Positions 23,801 to 36,647 of a DNA stretch of 64,000 nt are shown piece after piece (position 1 is the first letter of the stretch; each line of letters starts with the position of its first letter). Both the position numbers and the translations under genes were made by a program. The notes under the pieces are model-generated. The model worked only from the letters and a program-made list of their open reading frames with translations. It ran no database searches and was not told where the DNA came from. The stretch is from Ricinus communis (taxonomy: Eukaryota > Streptophyta > Magnoliopsida > Malpighiales > Euphorbiaceae): NCBI RefSeq assembly GCF_019578655.1, contig NC_063260.1, positions 30,342,888-30,406,887 of the forward strand, written 5' to 3'.

Positions 23801-26658
23801 AGAATATCTAAGAATAGCCTGTTAAAAGCTTGTTCGGTTATTTTCTTTAGATCTTGATTAAATAGGATGTAGTTTCATCAGTGCTATCACTTTGTTCCGG
23901 ATTTCAGTTATCAATTGAGAAAGCTTGGCACTTGTTACAATTTGATAAAGAAATGATTCATTAAAGTTTGCTAAATACTATGGTTGATACTATAATGTGC
24001 ACTTATCTGAGAATTTAATCCTTATTTTCAACTGTAGTTCATTGCCTCATTTTACCAACACGTGGTGGTCCAGAGACGGGTATGTTTCTTCTATCTGCTT
24101 CTCTTGTTTCTTTTTTGTTTTTTAATGGTAATTGGTTTCCATTTGATTAGGTGCATATATTCTTTGACGTGAAATATTTTGTGTAATTATGCATCTTTCA
24201 GAATCTCATGGGTCATGGGGTTAAAAGCATACTAGTTTTTGCTCACGTATCAGTTTCTGGCATTTCCGTACACCAAACCAGGATTACCTATATACTTTTG
24301 GTAGACTAAATCAATTTATCAGAATGGACTTCAAATTGATGTCAGTTGATTAACATGAAGCAGAACCTTTAATTACAAATCTTCAGTTCATTCCAATGAA
24401 ATTACAAGATTCTAGTTATATATTCTCTACCTGTTAACCCTAATCAGATAACTATGTTTTCCAGATGGAAGTCTTAGTGCATGAATCATGCAGTTCAAAA
24501 ATAACACCACCACAAACATTCAGACTCACAAGTCATTTCTGTATTGTATAGTACATGTTGTAGCTATTAGGTTATAAAGTCAAACTTATTATTGCATTCA
24601 TGTGTCCTACAGATTGAAAAACTTAGGTTTTAGTTTAGACATGTTTGAAAGTCTATACCATGGTGAATGATCCACTCCCAAATTGTTTACTTGTTGATCA
24701 ATATAGAAGAAGATAAATATTCATGTTCATTATCTTTTATCAGATTTAGAGGTGTTGAATGAGTCAATTGTGAAGGTCAATACATGTGTAATGCTGTAGT
24801 ATGCTTAAGAAATTGGAAATCTGAAATACGAGCTGATGCTGTTAACAATATATTTTTAGAAGATCAAGCAATACTGGAATTTCTATATGCCTTTATTTCT
24901 AGTGGAATTCTGGTTTGCTTATAAAATTTTCTCTTTTATCTGATTGTCAATTAGGAATTAGTATTCCTGAATATTGACAAGCTTTGAACTGCTTAAACTA
25001 CACAGGTCAAGAATCCACTTGAAGAGAATGAAATAGTTGGAATTACAAATTATTTTGACTTTGGGTTTGAGTTACAGACAAGGTACCTTTACTATACAAA
25101 TTAGTGTATGCTCAATGTACTTCTATCTGTTTCTAATGCAGTCATGTTTTAAAGGGTTGATGATGTCGAAACATCAAATAATATACCAGATTCCACCTTC
25201 CAAGTAGCTGCATCCTGGCAGGCAAATAAGAATTTCCTATTGAAGGTAATGGTCCTAATGCAATACCATGCTTCTAATCAGAACTAATTCATGCTTAATA
25301 TATTTCTATATCCTATCCTTGCAGGGAAAGGTGGGACCTCTCAGCTCATCATTGACATTGGCATTCAAGTCATGGTGGAAACCCTCATTTACATTCAATG
25401 TATCAGGTCCCTTGTCTTAATCTCTCCTTCTCCCCCCCCCCCCCCCCCCCATTGTTAGGTCATGGCAGTTACTTTGTCTAATTGTAAGTTTAGGTGATTG
25501 CTGGATTTTGTGATTGTATCATATCAGTGGTATGGCTACTATGTTTCTTTTAAGCTTATGGTTTTGATATATGACTTCTCGTATGGTTAAGTGTAATGAA
25601 TACTGTGGCTGTTGTTTGAGCATGCTTTCTGCTTAGTAGACCTTAAGATGGGGGAGAACTGAATTTCAGTAGTCCGCATTTGAGGGCTATGCATGTAATT
25701 AATTTGATTTTCTAGTGGCATGCAATAAGCTTGGGGCAATCTGTTAAAGCATGATAATACTACTCAGATTATAGTTTTTATTTTCTTTTCTACCTGAACA
25801 AAGGAGGATGGTTCAAAAATGAGTGAAGTTTGATGATCTAATTTTTTTTGTACTCGTGCGTTTGTGGGAACTAATGTGATGAAAAATATGATAAATGGGA
25901 GATTCAATATGTTGACACGTATGTGTAAATTGATCTGATTGGGATGAATTCATGAGAAATATTTTGGAGAGAATATAAATGGGCTGATCCAGTTTTACAT
26001 GTTTTGGGCGCAGTGTCATTGGAACATATTTAGAATCTATTTATAGATATGCACCTCAGTAGCAAAGGTTCCTTTTTTGTTAAATTGGATTTGAACTGTT
26101 GTAAGTCTTGATTTGACACTTTTCATTGCTTTGTTCAAGTCAATATTCTGTTTTCTTTTTGCAGCTACAAGAGATCGTATTATTGGAAAAACAGCGTATG
26201 GATTTGGTATCCGTGTTGAGAATCTTAGAGAAGCCAGGTTTCTTCAACTTTTTCATCAATCACTTTATTATTGCATGTTAAATGAGTGATGACAATAAGC
26301 AAGCTTGAGGCTTGTTGAAGTTTGTTTTCTAAATTAGTAGATGTATTGATTTCAAGGCAACTGGATACTGAATGGCTAGCAAGCTTGCATGAGCTTGAAC
26401 TTAAATGATTTCAGATTTAAACTTTCTAAAATTGTAGCGTTGTGCAAGCTACTAGTTTCTCTATCCTTAATTACATTACACAAATGCAGTTATCAAAGAG
26501 CTGATCCAAATTTCTTGATGCTGACACCAAGCAAGGAGCACCTGGCAGAGGGCATCCTTTGGAAAAGTGGGAAGCGGCCAATGCTACAATCTGAGATAAA
26601 TGCTGGAAACTTTAACGATTTGCCAAGGGAATTGAGACCACTGGGAAAGATCTTATAG
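20837..26658 (+). CDS. Conserved plant protein of unknown function, 426 residues, 14 exons
   Basis: Exons: 20837-20934, 21018-21162, 21424-21491, 21604-21657, 21768-21851, 21960-22045, 22643-22723, 23515-23645, 24038-24079, 25006-25082, 25155-25245, 25325-25406, 26165-26237, 26490-26658. All joins are in frame and all introns are GT-AG. I recall close relatives in other plants but no assigned function. The N-terminus MGNVMT fits an N-myristoylation consensus (Gly2, Thr6). A Pro-rich stretch (PPPPVVLVPPLFDFPP) follows. The rest has alternating short hydrophobic strands rich in Gly, Tyr and Phe (GSGNLSFGATLMPF, YGVGSGSPLSPSFNF, GFGIRVENL) and no helical membrane span, which would suit a beta-barrel of an organelle outer membrane. 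That is inference only. It ends in LPRELRPLGKIL. Many short exons and a complete frame argue for a working gene. Confidence 0.85.
25432..25450. repeat. Poly-C run of 19 in intron 12
   Basis: Nineteen C residues in a row follow a CT-rich stretch, just behind the exon ending at 25406. Such a run is unusual in this AT-rich DNA and its length may be a sequencing estimate. Confidence 0.9.
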
Positions 26659-27660
26659 ATTTATTTAGGCGTTTTTCTTTTTCTTTTCTAATTTAGTTAT
26701 GATTTCAGTAGATAGCCAAGCTCTTTTCTACGAGGGTTGGCGATGTCAATATTCTACTTCCATGAGAGTAAATCTTAATTTAGTTTGCGTTGTAATTTGG
26801 AGGAACCTGGATTACAAAATGGTCATTAAAATTTTGCAGAAATTTTTTGAGTAGATGTTTCTGTTCGATTGAGGACTGAAGTGAACAGTAGTAGGGTGGC
26901 GTATATGATAGTTTTTGGGGTGAAATATTTATCACTGCAGAAAACAGGATCTGATGCTGCTATGGATTAATTTACTTAACAACACGGCCCCTTGTCAATC
27001 TTTGAACAACATTTGTTATAGACTTACGAAGGAGACCAATATAATGCAATATGGGCTACATAAGGAACTAGAACTGTTCTGGCAAGTTGTGCTATATAAT
27101 CATATAATCATCAGGCCTTAGATCAAATTAACTTAATGACTGGCAGTTGTCATCAGATAATCGAGTCAAAGAATTGAATAACATGTAACTCTCCAGTCTC
27201 TTGGTGTAGCAAGTCAGATTAGCAGGTATCGACTCTTCTTTTTGTCCAATTGATTCAGAAGGATTGTAATGTAGAGACAGGGAGAAAAATAACAAAGAAA
27301 AGAAAGTAAACTTAGTTCTGCATCAATTGATTTGATTTTCAATTGCATCGAGTTGGTTCTGCAAAGTCGCCAGTAGAAAGGGCAGAGGCTTCCTTTCAGT
27401 AATGACAATACAATACCCGAAGAACTGTAAATATCGGAGCCACTTACTGGCTTATTATGGAACCACATTAGTATCTGCCGTCAATGATTAATTACCATCT
27501 ATTAGAAGTTAATACTTTGTTCTCTTATAAAGTGGATAATCAAGTAATATTTTAATTTGTTGTGTTCGGATTACTTACACGCTCTCTTTCTAGTGGTTAA
27601 CAAATAAATAACTAATAACAATAATAATTAATGATAAAAACTGCTTTTGATGTCAAGGAA
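26659..27660. other. Spacer between the 426-residue protein gene and DEG1
   Basis: It holds the 3' flank of the upstream gene and the promoter of DEG1. No further gene was seen. The 84-residue frame on the minus strand at 27214-27468 has no family features. Confidence 0.6.
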
Positions 27661-27667
27661 TAACGAA

Positions 27668-27679
27668 CATATATATAGG
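27668..27679 (+). promoter_or_regulatory. TATA box of DEG1
   Basis: CATATATATAGG lies about 45-50 bases before the start codon at 27722. This implies a short leader of roughly 20-25 bases if it is the active box. Confidence 0.55.
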
Positions 27680-27721
27680 TAGAGCGAAAACGCGAGGAAA
27701 AACCAAAAAGAAAAACTAACC

Positions 27722-30700
27722 ATGGCCACTACCACTTCTTCATTAATTTCTTCCACATTCTTCTACTCTTCCTCTTCCCAATTTTCTCGCTTACCAAACA
27801 GAAAACCGTTGTCTCTCTTGAGCAAAAACATTCATACCAACCACAGCAACAAAAACAAGAATACTACTTCTCGCACTCTCTGTTTCCTACATAATCTGTT
27901 CTACTCTCATTCATTAACCTCAAAGAAGCTCTTATTTACCAAAAATTCTACCTCTACCTCTTCTTCTTCTTCTAGTATAGCATCATCAGCTGTTGAGTCG
28001 CTTCTTCTTCTGTGTACCTCACTTACCTTATCCGTGTCAATATTTGTAACGAATGTGGACCCCGCCTCCGCATTTGTCGTAACGACGCCTCGTAAATTGC
28101 AATCCGATGAACTCGCTACTGTTCGCCTTTTTCAAGAGAATACTCCTTCTGTTGTTTATATCACTAATCTCGCCGCCAAGTTACTTTCTCTTTTCATTCA
28201 TTATTTTATTATCATTATTGTCGTATTAATATTTTGCATTTTAAGTTATTGATTTTTATATTTTTTAAAATAGACAGGATGCATTTACTTTGGACGTCTT
28301 AGAGGTGCCGCAAGGGTCAGGTTCCGGATTTGTTTGGGATAGTGAAGGTCATATCGTCACTAATTTTCACGTCATTCGCGGTGCTTCTGATCTCAAGTCA
28401 GTTCCGCTTATTTAATTTTTTTTCTTTCTAATTTCAATTATTTTACATGGAAATATTATTAGTTATTGATTATTTTAGGTTTCTTATTGATAGCTTAAAG
28501 TAGTGGTTTCAGTGATTGCCATTACTTTGAGAAATATTGTGAATTAGGGAAATTATGTCGACGTTGGAGCTTAGAAATTTACAGCTAAATAGTTGTGATT
28601 AAGTATGTAGGTTTATTTATGATTGAAATAGTATTAGTTTTTAGTTATGTAGGTTTCCTATAGTTGCTTGAAAATGTACGTTTAGTTATTGCTAATACTT
28701 GAAAAAGAAAATGTACGTTAGGGAAACTATGTTGCTTTTGGAGCTGAAGAATTCATTAAAAAATGCGAATCTAAGTTTAATGCTTGTGGCATGTTTATAC
28801 TTGATTGATTTTTTGTTTCTCATTATTTAGGACACTGGAAGGATGGTTGTTAATTTGGATGTCATTGATTGCTAGTGGATGTGTTAATATGTTGCCTGGA
28901 AAACGGATGCCACTATAAGATTTGAAGCTTCACTTGGCTATTTGAATAATTTTTCCTTGTTATTATTATTATTTTTGTAATTATTAGGTTAGCGTGGTTT
29001 TATACATAGGAGTGATTCTCAGTTTGAGAAGTTATGAAATGTTGGTTTCTCCTGCGATGGATGGGATTATTGTGAAGCTTCGAAGCATCATCATTTACAT
29101 TCGATATAAGTCTGATAAATGAACAGTCTGGTTTATAGATAAACAAAAAATAAAACATAAACTGACAAAATAAAGTTTTTCAATCTCTTACATAATCTAT
29201 ATGAGGCACCACTTTGAGGTTCCCAAAAGTAGAATGCCATGGAGAGAAGCCAAAAACAATTTTATTCAGATAATAACAGTAGAGGCAAGTACTAGTCCTT
29301 GAAAATCTTCTTCTTCAGCCAAATACAACCACTAAAATATCTTTAACTCCTTGTCCTCCTTATTTCTGGAACCCTGAATTAGTTAAGTTCGAGTTTCCGG
29401 TTAAACTTGATGCTTTCTAAGAATACAAAACTCCTCGTAGACTGTGAGCTAGAGCAATGTCATGAGTCCCGTTATTGTAATAAAACAATCATACATCTGG
29501 ATATAATACCTACATGAAGCCTCCTTCCTTGCAACAAAACAAAACCCTCATCTTTAGCAGGTATTCACCTTCCTAAAGTGTTTTGTTAAAAAAAAATGAA
29601 TTGATTGAACAATTAACTTGTTACTTATGTATTCTGTACTATCTGCAGTGAGATTTGGTTGACCTTAATTGTTGGTTAGGCATGAGAACTTTGACTTGGA
29701 TTCCAGTTAATGTTGCTTATTTACATTTTAATTGCCCAAAAAACATTGGGCAGGATAATGAAACATAGAACTTAGGATGCTAACATTACTGACAAATTTG
29801 GATAATAATACCTTCATTGAATTTTGATTGCAAGTCTATGACGTCCGCTTCCAAATATTTCCACTGAGTTCTTCATTTACAGTAAACCTTATTTTATATA
29901 TTGCGGAATACTATATTACAATTTATCATGTCACATGTAGTGAAATTACCTTACTCTATCCTTTAACTACTCTGTATGACGCATCGGGTAAGATTCCATT
30001 ACGATCACACATGCTTAGCTAAAAAGAGAAGGTTGGAACTTTTCTGTCTGATTCTGGCAAATACCATATTTTGTTCAATATCAAATTGGTGCTACTTTTG
30101 TGTACAGGATCACTCTTGCAGACCAGTCAACTTATGATGCAACAGTTGTTGGATATGACCAAGACAAAGATGTTGCTGTATTGCGAGTTGAAGCTCCTAA
30201 AGAGAAACTGAGACCAATACCTGTTGGTGTTTCTGCTGACTTGCTTGTTGGCCAGAAAGTATATGCTATCGGCAATCCTGTGAGTTTGATAGGCACCTTT
30301 ACTTTTGCTACTGCCAATAAGACAGTTGTTTTTATTGATCTCCTAGAAAATGCTTGTTACCTTGTTTAAGAGGTGAATGAGAATATAGTTATGAGATACT
30401 CTGGATCACTTGCTGCCCAATGTTGGAGCAAAGGCTTTGCGACAGCATTCAATTTCTTATGGCTCGGTTGTAGATTGTCTTAAACTTGTAAATGGGGCAT
30501 GGTTTTCTGGTTCATTGCAAAATTTTGACCAACTGATAACCTGATTTGTGTTTGTCTTTTGCAGTTTGGACTTGACCACACTCTGACAACCGGCGTCATC
30601 AGGTATCTTGGGAAACTAGACATTATCTGTCTAGTGTGCATATAAGAAAGTTGAGGGTTTTTCAACGAGTCTTATCATATATTAATGTGAATGAAATAGG

Positions 30701-32520
30701 TGCAATGATCTTGTATTGCCATTTTCTGTTCTCTGAGAGCTATGTAGAAGTGTTTCTGAAATAGCATGTCTTAATTTTAATAATTTAATTGTTTTCTATC
30801 TGGTGCCTGATGAAAATAGAAGTGTGCATGTTAGTCGGTCGACTCTGATTTTGTTGGCATGCCATTAAATGATAAAAGGTCATTATCAAGTTATAGTCCC
30901 ATGAAGTCAGGTCTTGGGAGAGAATATTGGTGACAGACATACTCATTACTATTGTTGCACAAGGGGCTCTTTCCAAGACTCGAGACTGCATCCTTGTGAT
31001 TGCACGTGCAAGAATTTTAATCATAGCAGGAGTAGCTCATATCATGCCATTAACTGATAAAATAAAAACAGAAGTTCTAAGTGGATAAAGCAAATGTCTG
31101 TAAGGCGGCTATTTTCTGCAGCGATACTTCCAACTTAATATGCATCTTCATATATGTGAGGCAATTCCTTCTTTTGTTTTTTAGTGGGCTGCGCAGAGAA
31201 ATCAGTTCTGCTGCTACTGGTCGTCCTATTCAGGATGTTATACAGACAGATGCTGCCATTAATCCTGGAAATAGCGGAGGACCACTTCTTGATAGTTCAG
31301 GAAGCCTTATTGGGATAAATACAGCCATATACTCTCCATCTGGTGCATCCTCTGGTGTTGGATTTTCAATTCCAGTTGATACTGTGAGTCATGCTGAGGT
31401 GCTGGAGTTGCTTTTCATGATAAACTTCAGTGCAGACATTGCAGGATTTAAGTCAAGATGTATAAACTTTCTTCTCTTCTCATGCTTGTAAATAATTTGT
31501 TTTCTTCATATGTGCAAATCCAGGTAAGTGGAATTGTTGAGCAGTTAGTGAAGTTTGGAAAAGTCACAAGACCTATTTTAGGTATTAAGTTTGCACCTGA
31601 TCAATCTGTGGAGCAGTTGGGAGTAAGTGGGGTGCTCGTCTTAGATGCTCCTGCCAGTGGTCCAGCTGGGAAAGCAGTATGCTCTATTACTTCTTTCTAA
31701 TGTCTTGTACATTTTATTGAATCTAATATCTGCCTACTAGGTAAAATTATTGAGATTGATTTTCTTACAAATTTTAAAAGCTTTTCTGCTCACAGCAAAC
31801 AATTTCTTCTGCAGGGTCTGCAACCCACTAAACGTGATGCCTATGGTAGACTTATTTTGGGTGATATCATAACATCTGTGAATGGGAAAAAGATTACAAA
31901 TGGCAGTGACTTGTACAGAATTCTTGACCAATGTAAAGTAGGCGATCAGGTATAATGTTGAGTACATACTTCTATCTAAAAGATATTTCTTTCCCCCTTT
32001 TCTTTATTTTTATTTTTCTTGTAGTAAATGGGGAAGACTAGTAATGATAAGTGCTCAGTTTTGTGAGTGAGCCAAAAGAGTATTTCCTCATGTTTTTCTG
32101 TACTGGGGTTTATTACTTTCGGAAGTTTGGGTTAATGTTTGGTGGGCGTTGGGCAACAGCACATATCGTCTTGCTAAAAAGTTGATCATTAATGGAAGTA
32201 GTGAAACAACCTGGATCTCTATATTTCTACCAGTACTGGTGGTACAGATCTCCAGAATCTGTTCTATTTTTCTGCATTACATGTGGGATTGTGAACTTTT
32301 TGTGCAACTGATTTTTGATTTGATGCTTTGGGTTGGAAAAGATTTTCATATGGTTTATTAAAGTTTTGCTAATAAATCCATGTGATGTCATCATCTAAAG
32401 CTATATACATATTGTATTGTGTTGAATTATTTGGATTTTCAGGTGATTGTAGAGGTGCTGCGCGGTGATCACAAGGAGAAGATTCCCGTAATACTTGAAC
32501 CAAAGCCCGATGAATCATAG
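27722..32520 (+). CDS. DEGP1: DEG1 thylakoid-lumen serine protease/chaperone (DegP/HtrA family)
   Basis: Exons: 27722-28179, 28274-28396, 30108-30279, 30565-30602, 31185-31383, 31524-31676, 31815-31949, 32443-32520. They join in frame to 451 residues. DEG1 degrades damaged lumen-exposed proteins and helps photosystem II repair. Residues 1-90 are a Ser/Thr-rich chloroplast transit peptide. A hydrophobic lumen-targeting stretch (91-110) is followed by an ASA|F cleavage motif after Ala117. The trypsin-like domain has the complete triad: His185 (TNFHV), Asp215 (DKDVAVLR) and Ser294 (GNSGGP). All are offset by 12 from the Arabidopsis numbering I recall. One C-terminal PDZ domain lies at about 345-440, and the end EPKPDES is typical. 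Intron 2 is unusually long (1711 bases) and contains nothing I could identify. The gene appears intact. Confidence 0.95.
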
Positions 32521-35200
32521 TGTGCTAGGTATGGCCTGTATATGTTGTTCAGTAAATATGTGAGGGAGTGCCACTATTTTGTGTATTGATTTCTTCAAGA
32601 CAAAGGGTCTCGCTGTACATATATCAGATACCGTACTATCTCCGACAACAATTACTACACTGATCGAGCAAAATTAATTGTATGATTCCAATCTCAATCT
32701 CTTAGAAAATGCGTCCTTGGGCCTTTAGCTTTGGGCTCTTGAAAGACTGCAACCTTTGTGGAAAGCTTTTCTCTTAACTTTTCATTCTTGATGATGGAGT
32801 ATTGACATCTGAATGAGAAATATTCATGTAAAATATGAGTTGTCGATATCAAGTCTGGCATTACCATTGAATGGAATTACCATGTTTTGTGTTTGCAGCA
32901 TGGCTTCTCATGGCTTCATCATCTCTAATGAGGTTTGAGTTTCAGTCCCCTACTTCCTCTCTCTCTGTCCCCTGGAAATTTGTATCTCGCAGCCATACAC
33001 AGTCTATCTGAATGCAAAAGAAATTAATAAATTTGAAATTGAAGGGGATCATTGACTCGCACTTTTGCCATTGCTTGCATTCTTAACTGATTAGTGCATG
33101 AGTGACTTACAAACACCAGGTGTAGGGTAGATTTTTTTTCTTACCCTTACCATAATCTGATGGTTCGTTACATGCGTGCATAATACAAGGTCAGCCATTG
33201 CTGTAGCTGCTCAAATGTTTGAGGTCATATCAAAGTTAGTTTTTCTTTTCTAGTATATTTCAGTAGGAGTATGGGATGCATCCCATGATTTGTTCACATT
33301 GTGATTATAGCCTGAACCCCCGGCCGAGATGAGAGGATAGTTTTTTGTCCATAAGCTAAGAGTCTTGGGTGAGGCCCACGATGGGGCACAACATTGATTG
33401 ACCATTAATACTCTACTCTGTTATACTAGTAACCAACTAATGTTCTTTACCATAGGAAACCAAAAGAAAAAACAAAGTACCAGATTTATCAGTTGCGACT
33501 ACTAAATGCCGAAAGAATCGAGTGTAAAAAAATAAACAAGGATCCAATTGAGTTGAAAACAGACTCTACTGATTATTGGTAGATGAGATTAGGTGGAACT
33601 TCGGAGATTAGAAGACGTGCATTTGCACAAGTTGCACAGATGAGCCTGGCAGTCGTGTTATCACTATCTTGCCATCAGTAACGTGTCAGGGGTTGCTTTT
33701 TCTATGTTTCAAGGGTAGAATAGTCTTTTCATGTTTATTTGAATTTATGTAATTGAAAATACTGATGAGTAAAACATTATGATGTCTACTACTGTAACTT
33801 TTCAAAGTGTTTCTTAGCCTCTTTAGGGGTGACCGGTGATGAAGGTAACTGGCCGTACAACTAGTCACTCATCAGGTTAATTCTGTGCCCATCTCGAGTA
33901 GATTCTCTCCCGTACCTACACTAAGAATGCATGCTAAATTGTTTGGTATATCGATTATAATTATTATGAATAAAAAAAGTAGTGTCGGATTATATTTTAT
34001 CTATGTGTCATATATATTGTTTGTGGCTATATTTTTGTTGACGCTGGAATGCATTTTTAATATGTTCTTTGTGCCTGACAGATTTACCTGATTATCTGAT
34101 TATTTTTGGTTGGCTTGTTGAATTACCTCGACAATAAGCGAGACAAGGTCCCAAAATATAGGCTGGGCCCGTGACATAAGGCTGGCTATTGTTATCTAAC
34201 GCCACTGTCACTATAGAGGCTCTTTTTATCTAATGCAGAGTAAATAGTCAGAACGAAAACAACTAATTTATGGGCAATAAAAAGGGTTATCGTTTCCTGG
34301 GATTAAATGTTAGAGTTGATTGCCCTAAGTAATACCATCAACTTTAGGAAGAGCTTTTATGTCTACGTCTCCTTAAATACTCTTTATATTTCAGATTTGA
34401 TACAGGTATGCAATGCGATATGATACCTTTGCAGACTTTGTAGATGCAGTAATTGTAATAATATCGTCGCGTAAAGCATGCATTCACATACTTACCTCTA
34501 ATTTTGTTACCTATGGTTTTATCAGGTCATTAAATGAATGTTAAGTTTGTGCATGCCTGGCAGAAAACAATGTTGAAAATGCTTTAGAAGAAAATAGTTG
34601 TTTGACTTATTGACATTATATATAAATTTTGGTAAATATCCATAATAGAAATAATTATGATTATTCTGATAGAAAATACAATTTAATCCATGAAGTATCA
34701 ACATTTTTTGGGGGAAAAGAAAAGTTCAGCCACCAAGAATTTTTCTTTCATTATTCCAATAGAATTATATAATTGTGAAAATCTTTTAACAAACTAAGCT
34801 ATACTGCTATCGAACGATTTAACAATTTGACTTAGGACACCAATCAAACTCACATACACAATTCTCAACATTGATTACTATCATTTAATAAGTGTAAGCT
34901 CACTTTGCTTACAACTCCTTAGTAACTCATCTATTTATATTAAAATATAAGAAAAGACAATAATGACATTTATAAATATTTAGGATTTGATAATTTTGGA
35001 ATGAAAGTTTACTAGGTTTTATCTATCAAATCAAACCATATAGAACCAAGTTGTTTACAAATACATTTATCAAAACGTAAGAAACCCAAAAATTTAAAAT
35101 GTTGAATATAAATTTTAAATATCATATATAACTTCGATATTTCTTTTGAATATTTAATCCATATGGGATCTTTATAACAATTTGTATCAAGATGTGTGCC
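32521..35200. other. Intergenic between DEG1 and MYB, no gene seen
   Basis: The DEG1 3' flank is followed by moderately AT-rich unique sequence. Reading frames of 60-70 codons (33686, 33885, 34522, 35012) lack domains and codon structure. No repeat family was identified. Confidence 0.6.
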
Positions 35201-35209
35201 AATCTGCAA

Positions 35210-35218
35210 ATATATAAG
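35210..35218 (+). promoter_or_regulatory. TATA box of the MYB gene
   Basis: ATATATAAG is followed by CCAATGAGAG. It lies about 255 bases before the start codon at 35471, giving a leader of roughly 220 bases. Inferred from sequence only. Confidence 0.45.
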
Positions 35219-35470
35219 ATCCAATGAGAGCTCTTTCCAGCAATTTAAGACCCTTTAACTTGTGGAGTTTGATACAACAAAAAACATATCATCAGCCTTC
35301 CATCATCCAAGCGTATGTGAACATTATTATAAACTCTGTCTTAAATTCACAACCATAAAGACTAATAAGTGTACAGAAAAAAAAACTAAACTTCATCAAC
35401 CATCTCTCTCTTCCTCTTCAACAACTTACACAAGAAACAAGTGAATAACAACAAAGAACGAAAAAAGACA

Positions 35471-36647
35471 ATGGAATCATCAGACAACAAATACAAGAAA
35501 GGATTATGGACAGAGGAAGAAGACAAGATTCTCATGGACTATATAAACGTTCATGGGAAAGGAAGATGGAATCACATTGCGAAGAAGACGGGTCAGGAAA
35601 ACTTCTTTTCTCCATCTTCTTTTTTTCCCTTTGTTATTTGACAGGAATGGCAGATTCTAATATGATGGCTCTGTTTTAGCTGAAATATAGGCTTGAAAAG
35701 GTGTGGGAAAAGCTGTAGGTTAAGGTGGATGAACTACTTGAGCCCGAATGTGAAACGAGGCAATTTCACTGAGGAAGAAGAAGATCTTATCATCAGGCTC
35801 CACAATCTTCTTGGAAACAGGTTATATCCTCGTTTTTACTATAGTTCTACCATTTCCCTGTTCATATAGCATCCTGTGTTGAACATGTATTCATACCATC
35901 ATCTTCTTCACTTTGAGAGAAAGTTATTACACCTTCTTGATTTCTGTTAAAGATTCCATGGAGAGTTAAAATATCTAGGATCTCAGTTACGTGCATTAAT
36001 ATGCATCTCATGTAGGAATCATTAACAGCAAAGCAATTATTAAGTTGAAAAATCCAATCGGTTTCTTCTTATGTATGAATGTAAATTTCTAATGGCAAAA
36101 TATCATGAATAGTTCAGGTAGTTTCACTTCTCTACTGTTGCTGTAGAAGTGCAAGAGAAATAACACTTAGAATTTTTTGTTGAAAATTTGTTATCAAATG
36201 ATTCATTCATTCTCTTTGGTCCTTCTCCTTACTGATTTCTTTCCTTCCGTCAGGTGGTCACTGATTGCCAAGCGGGTGCCTGGGCGAACTGACAATCAAG
36301 TAAAGAATTACTGGAATACTCATATAAGCAAAAAACTGGCTGCTGGTAAACAGCTAAGTGGAAGACGTTTTAACGTCAAAGATAAAACTGGCAAGATTGC
36401 TGTTTCTAGCTCAACAAATTCCATGGGACTCCACAGTTTCAGCTTTAGTTATGTCAACAATAGTATTGCAACCAAGGAATTTACAGTTGATGAGGACATT
36501 CAGATAGCTTCTGAAGTCGCGGACACACAAGAACTGACCTTCTTCAACAGTAGCTATCCATACTCTTTCTGGTTTTTTGATAATGAACCAGAGCTCAATA
36601 TAATAGGAAACGACTTCTTGGGTGGCTATGCTTCTGATTTTGCTTAG
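35471..36647 (+). CDS. R2R3-MYB transcription factor, WEREWOLF/GLABRA1 type (subgroup 15)
   Basis: Exons 35471-35591, 35691-35820 and 36254-36647 give 214 residues with the standard three-exon R2R3-MYB layout. R2 has Trp13, Trp33 and Trp53. R3 has Phe66, Trp85 and Trp104. The R3 helix carries the bHLH-binding signature D72-L-x2-R76-x3-L80-x6-L87-x3-R91, so it should join the MYB-bHLH-WD40 complex that controls epidermal cell fate (root hairs, trichomes). The stretches [17 protein letters not shown] and [20 protein letters not shown] match the WER/GL1/MYB23 group closely as I recall it. The short C-terminal part is acidic and aromatic ([11 protein letters not shown]), as in that subgroup, and is likely an activation domain. 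ATG 35471 is the first ATG in this frame; the frame extends upstream only from a GTG. Which member it corresponds to (WER, GL1 or MYB23) cannot be decided here. Confidence 0.93.
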
